Part shown: piece by piece, positions 59,592 through 64,000 of the stretch
How positions within the stretch are numbered: position 1 is the first letter of the stretch
Layout of the letters: every line of letters begins with the position of its first letter
DNA from: Pararhizobium mangrovi
GTDB lineage: Bacteria > Pseudomonadota > Alphaproteobacteria > Rhizobiales > Rhizobiaceae
Assembly: GCF_006516965.1 (NCBI RefSeq)
Contig: NZ_VHLH01000013.1
Span: 53,722 to 117,721 of the forward strand
Direction of reading: 5' to 3'
DNA: 64,000 nt
Position numbers and translations under genes: made by a program
The notes under the pieces: model-generated
What the model was told of the DNA's origin: nothing
The model's database searches: none
What the model saw: only the letters and a program-made list of their open reading frames with translations

Positions 59592-59924
59592 CTAGAATAG
59601 TTCGATAGCCGTGTCGTTTTCGACGCCACCGATGGCTTCGCCGTCGCGGAGCCGACGTTTCAGCCGGTAGAGATTAACTTCCGACAGCGGTTCGGAAAGA
59701 TCGACGTCCGGTTGCCCGTCGAGTTTCGACGCGGAGGCGTGCAGGAATTGCGAGAGACCGGCTATCGTCTGCCGGATCTCGTCGATCTTCTGGGCCTTGC
59801 GAAGATAATCGCTGTCCCTGCGGGCGCAATCGCCGCAGACGAGCTCCTGCATCGCATCGACCTCCCCCGTCAGGCGATCCAGTTCGCCGGAAAGGTTCGT
59901 GAACAGCTGATCGAGAGAAACCAT
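59592..59924 (-). CDS. cheT: Chemotaxis protein CheT
   Basis: 110-aa small protein at the promoter-distal end of the che operon. Translation starts MVSLDQLFTNLSGELDRLTG and is mostly helical (heptad-like EVDAMQELVCGDCARRDSDY). Identity rests on position: in rhizobial che operons the small gene after cheD is cheT. A CxxC (VCGDC) is present. In Sinorhizobium CheT is required for normal chemotaxis and is thought to act with CheR; no catalytic motif is evident. A fairly long gap of 158 bp follows cheD. Confidence 0.7.
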   Translation of the reverse strand: MVSLDQLFTNLSGELDRLTGEVDAMQELVCGDCARRDSDYLRKAQKIDEIRQTIAGLSQFLHASASKLDGQPDVDLSEPLSEVNLYRLKRRLRDGEAIGGVENDTAIELF

Positions 59925-60082
59925 GTCTCGGCCTCCAAAAAGTCTTCGGCGGTACGGCCCCAGTTCGCAGCGAACGCTCGATCCGGAGTCTTGCATCGAG
60001 CCGGGCCGGCACAGTCTCGCCCGGCGCGCTCTGAATTTGCGACAGGACGTCCGCTCGCGCGAAGATCCGGCTGGAAAATGCG

Positions 60083-60622
60083 CTAGAACAGTTCCACCTC
60101 GCCAAGGTCGGCAACGGCGGGAACGCGTGGCTTCGGCGCCTGTCGCTCGACCTGGCGGGCATCCATGAGAAGCTGGCGCACGCGGCCGGTTGCCGGCCAG
60201 TATTCGACGCGTCTTCCCGTTACGCCGCCGAGGCTTCCGCCGAGATAGGTGATGCGCTCCATCTGGAGGAAGCGTTCGGCGAAGGCGGCGTTCTTCATTC
60301 CGATGTTGCCCAGACCGTCGACCACCTGCCCCCCTCCGAAGAGTTTGGCTTCGAGGCGTTCCCGCCGGGCGCCCTGCTTGAGCAGCGTGTTGATCAGCAG
60401 CTCCATCAGGAAGAGACCGTAGGATTCCACGTGTCCGCCACGCCCCCGATCCGTACCGGGAACCAGGAAGTGGTTCATGCCGCCGATGCCGGCGTGCGGG
60501 TCGCGGACGCACGCGGCGACGCACGAGCCGAGCAGTGTCGTCAGCACGGTCTGCGGGTCGCCGGCGACCTGGACCTCGCCCTGCAGGACGGTGATGCGGT
60601 TTTTCGGAACGGATGCGATCAC
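60083..60622 (-). CDS. cheD: Chemoreceptor glutamine deamidase CheD
   Basis: 179-aa enzyme that deamidates glutamines of methyl-accepting chemotaxis proteins. Catalytic Cys34 in LLGSCVAACVRDP and His51 in GGMNHFLVPG are present, and KLFGGGQVVDGLGNIGMKNA follows. GTG start at 60622 shares its first base with the TAG stop of cheY. Normal length. It is followed by a C-terminal tail (QAPKPRVPAVADLGEVELF) that resembles the end of the CheT protein (DTAIELF). Confidence 0.92.
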   Translation of the reverse strand: MIASVPKNRITVLQGEVQVAGDPQTVLTTLLGSCVAACVRDPHAGIGGMNHFLVPGTDRGRGGHVESYGLFLMELLINTLLKQGARRERLEAKLFGGGQVVDGLGNIGMKNAAFAERFLQMERITYLGGSLGGVTGRRVEYWPATGRVRQLLMDARQVERQAPKPRVPAVADLGEVELF

Positions 60623-61008
60623 TAGAGCTTCCCGACGACGGCTTCCAGGCTCTGCTTGAGGACCGGCGTGCTGATCGGCTTCATCAGATAGTTGTTCGCG
60701 CCGAGCGAGGAGGCGGTGCGCAGCACCTCCTTGTCCTCCTTTCCGGTCAGAACGATGAAGGGAACCTTGGCGGTCGGCTTGTAGTCGCGCAGCGCCTTCA
60801 GGAGCTTCAGCCCGTTCAGTTTGGGCATGTAGAGATCCGAGATGACGATGTTGCACGGCGAGTTCATCATCTTGCGAAGCGCTTCCTCGCCGTCGACGGC
60901 AAAGACGATCTGCTTGATCCCGAGCTCGTGCAGCGACTCGTTGATCAGCATGCGGCTTGTCGTATGGTCCTCGGCAACGAGAATCTTCAGCTTGTCCTTG
61001 ATGCTCAT
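60622..61008 (-). CDS. cheY: Chemotaxis response regulator CheY (CheY2-like)
   Basis: 128-aa single-domain receiver. Asp14, phospho-acceptor Asp58 (IVISDLYMPKLNG), Thr (FIVLTGKED) and Lys109 (NYLMKPIS). By position after cheB it corresponds to rhizobial CheY2, the regulator that acts on the flagellar motor. ATGA overlap with cheB; GGAG lies 8 nt upstream. Confidence 0.93.
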   Translation of the reverse strand: MSIKDKLKILVAEDHTTSRMLINESLHELGIKQIVFAVDGEEALRKMMNSPCNIVISDLYMPKLNGLKLLKALRDYKPTAKVPFIVLTGKEDKEVLRTASSLGANNYLMKPISTPVLKQSLEAVVGKL

Positions 61009-62126
61009 GTCGTTGTCTCCTCGCAAAGGGCGACGGCTCGCGCCGTCACCGTCTTTGTGCTTTTGGGGATTTTGAAAATGGCTGCCGGTATCTCGTCGAG
61101 CGGCAGGTCGGCCGCGGCAGCGCCGATCTCGGAAGCCGCACGCGGCATGCCGTAGACGAGCGCGGTCGCGCGATCCTGCGCGATGGTATGGGCGCCGCGC
61201 TTTCGCATCTGCAGCAGACCCTTGGCGCCGTCCCGTCCCATGCCGGTGAGGAGCACGCCGCACGCTTCGTTGCCGAAAGTCTTGGCGAGCGAGGCGAAGA
61301 GGTAATCGGCAGACGGCCTGAAGAGCGCGTTCGGGAGCGTATCGACCAGCGAAACGAACGGTCTCGCACCGCCGCGCACGACCATGTGGTGGGAACCGGG
61401 CGCGATGTAGATGACGCCCGGCCGTAGCGTTTCCCCCGTGACCGGGATGCGTACGGCGGGCGCGCAAGCCTTGTCGAGCCGCTCGGCGAAAGAGGCGCTG
61501 AATGAGGCCGGGAGGTGCTGGACGATCAGCGTCGGCGGACAGTCCGCCGGAAACTCCGGTAGGATCTTCGCAAGCGCCTCGACGCCGCCCGTCGACGATC
61601 CGATGCCGATGGCAAGCGGCCTGCGCCGCGTTCCCGCGGCGTTTCGAACGGCTGCGGCCGAAGTCCCGGGCCGTTGGTAGGCCCGCCTCGCGGCGAGGTC
61701 GGGCTTCGTGCGGGCCGCCGCGCGCAGCAGATCGGCGAACCCTTCGAGATCGTCGGCGCGCCCTCGCGGTTTGCCGATGCAGTCGAAGGCGCCGAGCGCG
61801 AGCGCGTCGAGAGCGGCCGCCGCGCCCGGTTCGGTGAAGCTCGACACCATGATGACCGGCGTCGGACGAAGCCGCATGATCTTGTCGAGAAAGGCGATGC
61901 CGTTCATGCCGGGCATTTCCACGTCGAGCGTCACGACGTCCGGATCGATCGCCTTGATCTTGGCGCGCGCTTCCTGCGGTTCGCACGCCTCGGCGACAAC
62001 TTCGATATCGGCCTCGTTCGCCAGTGCCTCGCGCAGCAGCGCACGCATGGTCGGCGAATCGTCGACGATCAGGACCCGCACGGGCCGGCCCGACGCGGGC
62101 GCATCGCCTTCATGCACGCGCGTCAT
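61005..62126 (-). CDS. cheB: Chemotaxis-specific protein-glutamate methylesterase CheB
   Basis: 373-aa enzyme: receiver domain with Asp22-Asp23 and phospho-acceptor Asp68 (VVTLDVEMPGMNG), linker, and C-terminal methylesterase domain with the catalytic Ser in GIGSSTGGVEAL, His in IVQHLPASFSASFAERL and Asp in GMGRDGAKGLLQM. It removes methyl groups from receptors when phosphorylated. Overlaps cheR and cheY by 4 bp on each side. Confidence 0.95.
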   Translation of the reverse strand: MTRVHEGDAPASGRPVRVLIVDDSPTMRALLREALANEADIEVVAEACEPQEARAKIKAIDPDVVTLDVEMPGMNGIAFLDKIMRLRPTPVIMVSSFTEPGAAAALDALALGAFDCIGKPRGRADDLEGFADLLRAAARTKPDLAARRAYQRPGTSAAAVRNAAGTRRRPLAIGIGSSTGGVEALAKILPEFPADCPPTLIVQHLPASFSASFAERLDKACAPAVRIPVTGETLRPGVIYIAPGSHHMVVRGGARPFVSLVDTLPNALFRPSADYLFASLAKTFGNEACGVLLTGMGRDGAKGLLQMRKRGAHTIAQDRATALVYGMPRAASEIGAAAADLPLDEIPAAIFKIPKSTKTVTARAVALCEETTT

Positions 62127-63049
62127 GCCCCGATCCTCCGATAGGCGGTGTTCGCATCGTAAGCGAGCAGCCCGGTTGCCTGGCCCGCGACCCGTTCGGA
62201 ATGTCCGACGTAGAGAATGCCTCCCGGCTTCAGCTTTTCCGCAAAGCGCAGCCACAGCCGCTCGCGGGTCGGCTGATCGAAATAGATCGTCACGTTGCGG
62301 CAGAAGATGACGTCGAACTGCCCCTTCATCGGCCAGTCGCCGTTGAGGTTCAGTTCCCTGAAGGCCACGAGCGAGCGAACCGGCTCTGCAAGCGCGAAGC
62401 CGAGGGCCGGTCCGTCCCGACGGGCGACGTCCTTGACCGGACGGAACCATTTGCGCCGCATGTCGGTCGGAACGTTCTCGATATCCTCGACCGGATAGAT
62501 GCCGGCCCGCCCGAAGGCGAGGACGTTCGGGTCGATGTCGCTCGCCAGGATGCGCAGGTCCGTGCGGTCCACTTCCGGCATCGCCGCGAGGATCGTCATG
62601 GCGAGCGAAAACGGTTCGTGGCCGTTGGAGCAGCCGGCCGACCAGAAACGCACGCGACCGCCGTCGCGCGCCGTCGCCAGCAGAGCCGGCAGGCGGGCGC
62701 GCAGATGGTCGAAATGGTTCTGTTCCCGGAAGAAGCGCGTAACGTTCGTCGTCAGCGCGGCGAGCATCTGCATGCGCTCGCCGCCCCTCCCGTCCTCCGC
62801 TTCGAGAAGCGCGCAATACTCGCGAAAGCTCGCCATGCCGAGCGCGCGCAGCCGCTTGGAAAGCCGCGAATAGACGAGCGCGGTCTTCTCGCCGCTCAAA
62901 TGAATGCCGGCCTGCGCGTAGAGCAAGGACGCGATCTTGTCGAAATCCGCCGATGTCATGCGGAAATCGCCATAGGCCTCGCCGCCGGCCCGCGCTTTCT
63001 CAGCCGGTTCGCCGGCGCGCCTGTCCACGATCGTCCGCGCTGTCGTCAC
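62123..63049 (-). CDS. cheR: Chemotaxis protein methyltransferase CheR
   Basis: 308-aa SAM-dependent receptor methyltransferase. An N-terminal helical domain (FDKIASLLYAQAGIHLSGEK) is followed by the SAM domain: NVTRFFREQNHFDHL, FWSAGCSNGHEPFSLAMTIL and VIFCRNVTIYFDQPTRERL. The usual CSTGEEPYS motif reads CSNGHEPFS, with Gly-Glu replaced by Gly-His. GTG start at 63049 directly after cheW; Met31 (62959) would remove a polar leader and is an alternative start. Confidence 0.93.
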   Translation of the reverse strand: MTTARTIVDRRAGEPAEKARAGGEAYGDFRMTSADFDKIASLLYAQAGIHLSGEKTALVYSRLSKRLRALGMASFREYCALLEAEDGRGGERMQMLAALTTNVTRFFREQNHFDHLRARLPALLATARDGGRVRFWSAGCSNGHEPFSLAMTILAAMPEVDRTDLRILASDIDPNVLAFGRAGIYPVEDIENVPTDMRRKWFRPVKDVARRDGPALGFALAEPVRSLVAFRELNLNGDWPMKGQFDVIFCRNVTIYFDQPTRERLWLRFAEKLKPGGILYVGHSERVAGQATGLLAYDANTAYRRIGA

Positions 63050-63050
63050 C

Positions 63051-63539
63051 TCAGGCGGCTCCGGCCAGTTGCGGCATCACGTGATCGACGTCGATGACGG
63101 AAAGCATGCGCCCGTCGATCGACATGACTTCGCTGATGAACCGGCGCGCCACTTCGCCGGTGATGTCGGGCGGCGGCTGAAGTGCGGACTCGTCCACCGT
63201 GAGAATATCGGAGACGCCATCGACGAGCAGTCCGAAGACCACGCCATGGGCAAGCGCCACGATCGTCACGCTGCGTTCCGTCGGCTCGATCGGCGCGAAG
63301 CCGAGGCGCTGGGCGAGATCGACGATCGGCAGCACCGTCCCGCGCAGGTTGATGAAGCCGTGGACGAAGGAGGGCGCGTGCGGGATCGGCGTCGCCGGCG
63401 AGAATCCGCGGATCTCGCGCACAGACATGATGTCGACGCAGAATTCCTGCGCGCCGATGCGAAAGGCGACGAACTCCTGCAGCGCGCCGCCGGCGCGCGG
63501 TTCGTTCTGGTCGGCGGACTGGGTCAGGGTATCCGGCAT
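63051..63539 (-). CDS. cheW: Chemotaxis coupling protein CheW
   Basis: 162-aa adaptor that joins receptors to CheA. Single CheW domain: LQEFVAFRIGAQEFCVDIMS, VREIRGFSPATPIPHAPSFV, GFINLRGTVLPIVDLAQRLG and GLLVDGVSDILTVDES. It begins 4 bp after the cheA stop, with normal length. An ATG further upstream lies within cheA and is rejected. Confidence 0.95.
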   Translation of the reverse strand: MPDTLTQSADQNEPRAGGALQEFVAFRIGAQEFCVDIMSVREIRGFSPATPIPHAPSFVHGFINLRGTVLPIVDLAQRLGFAPIEPTERSVTIVALAHGVVFGLLVDGVSDILTVDESALQPPPDITGEVARRFISEVMSIDGRMLSVIDVDHVMPQLAGAA

Positions 63540-63543
63540 GGTG

Positions 63544-64000
63544 TTACTCCGCGGCTTGAAGGGTGGCGGGATCGAGGGAATGGCCGGCCTCGCGCGAGCA
63601 GGTGACGAGCCGGTCGACGTCGAGGATGAGCGCGACGCGTCCATCACCCAGGATGGTGGCGCCGCCGACGCCCGGGATCATCCCGTAATTCGTTTCGGTG
63701 CTCTTGATGACGACCTGGCGTTGGCCCTGGATGCCATCGACGAGAAGGGCCGCACGATCGCCGTTTTCCATCTCGACGAGGATCACGACCCCTGCCGTCG
63801 GATCGCCGGGCCGGTCGCGGTAGCCGAGCAGCAGGCCGACGTCGATGAGCGGCAGGAACCGGTCTCGCACGTTGATGAGGCGCGCCTCGCCGCCGAAGCG
63901 GCGGACTTCGGTCGCCTTCGGCCGCATCGTTTCCACGATCATGCTGAGCGGCACGACGATGGTCTCGTCGCCCGCCGTCACGATCATGCCGTCGAGCACG
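63544..64000 (-). CDS. cheA: Chemotaxis histidine kinase CheA, C-terminal part (5' end outside window)
   Basis: The last 152 residues of CheA: a CheW-like P5 domain with MIVTAGDETIVVPLSMIVET, ARLINVRDRFLPLIDVGLLL, RAALLVDGIQGQRQVVIKST and GGATILGDGRVALILDVDRL. The kinase and phosphotransfer domains lie beyond the right edge. The TAA stop is at 63544-63546. It precedes cheW by 4 bp in the operon order of rhizobia. Confidence 0.95.
   Translation of the reverse strand, partial: VLDGMIVTAGDETIVVPLSMIVETMRPKATEVRRFGGEARLINVRDRFLPLIDVGLLLGYRDRPGDPTAGVVILVEMENGDRAALLVDGIQGQRQVVIKSTETNYGMIPGVGGATILGDGRVALILDVDRLVTCSREAGHSLDPATLQAAE

Noticed and set aside
1-64000. tRNA genes, rRNA, CRISPR array, insertion sequences, integrase or attachment sites
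   Set aside because: I looked for cloverleaf-like tRNA ends, regularly spaced repeats, transposase or integrase motifs and long terminal repeats, and saw none; a dedicated tRNA and repeat scan would settle it.

Overview
The window is high-GC chromosomal DNA from an alphaproteobacterium, most likely order Hyphomicrobiales (Rhizobiales). The strongest taxonomic signal is at the right end: cheA-cheW-cheR-cheB-cheY-cheD-cheT in exactly the rhizobial che operon order. ExoF/ExoY-like export and priming proteins, a GumC/ExoP-like copolymerase and many catabolic ABC/TRAP modules fit the same group. The family and genus cannot be fixed from sequence reading alone. No rRNA, tRNA, IS element, prophage or CRISPR array was seen.

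1-14190 is a catabolic region. A SnoaL-like protein gene followed by an ABC solute-binding protein (cut by the left edge) is divergent from a tiny AtzG-like subunit plus amidase. A HisD-family dehydrogenase, a ModA-like protein without signal peptide, a two-subunit molybdenum hydroxylase, a TauE-type exporter and a GntR/FCD regulator lie on the minus strand. Facing them is a FAH-family hydrolase followed by a complete DctP-DctQ-DctM TRAP transporter. Three copies of a TTGCAT-n4-ATGCAA-like palindrome lie upstream of the left-hand transcription units, and two different palindromes lie upstream of the FAH gene. This suggests two local regulons. The substrate is unknown; the enzyme set (Mo hydroxylase, amidase, FAH hydrolase, NAD-dependent alcohol dehydrogenase) would suit stepwise breakdown of an N-containing, possibly cyclic, compound.

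14308-52846 is a roughly 38-kb exopolysaccharide/O-antigen locus. It has a Wzy/WaaL-like protein, a methyltransferase and a GT-C enzyme (minus); a CDP-sugar cassette (cytidylyltransferase, 4,6-dehydratase, DegT-family His-type enzyme, C-methyltransferase, epimerase), GtrB/GtrA-like proteins, a UDP-GlcA 4-epimerase-like enzyme, two GT4 glycosyltransferases and a YdcF protein (plus); a soluble two-component pair with a GT4 and a Tat-exported DUF4838 protein (minus); a 51-codon leader ORF and a Wzz/BY-kinase-like protein with ruined nucleotide-binding motifs; an ExoF-like export protein, an ExoY-like primer and a tightly overlapping sugar-modification cassette (formyltransferase, PIG-L deacetylase, DegT aminotransferase, ATP-grasp, HAD), then a Wzx flippase, GT4, methyltransferase, sulfotransferase and a CapD/WbpM-type dehydratase.

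53283-59420 is a second solute-uptake operon: GntR/FCD regulator, Cys/Met-type PLP enzyme, sugar-type ABC binding protein, two permeases and a UgpC/MalK-type ATPase, with a strong hairpin after the binding-protein gene. 59592-64000 (minus) is the chemotaxis operon, with cheA cut by the right edge.

The most interesting items are the formyltransferase/PIG-L/DegT/ATP-grasp/HAD cassette, the CDP-sugar branch whose DegT enzyme has His for Lys but no Fe-S cysteines, the degenerate BY-kinase with its coupled leader ORF, and the shared operator palindromes of the catabolic region.
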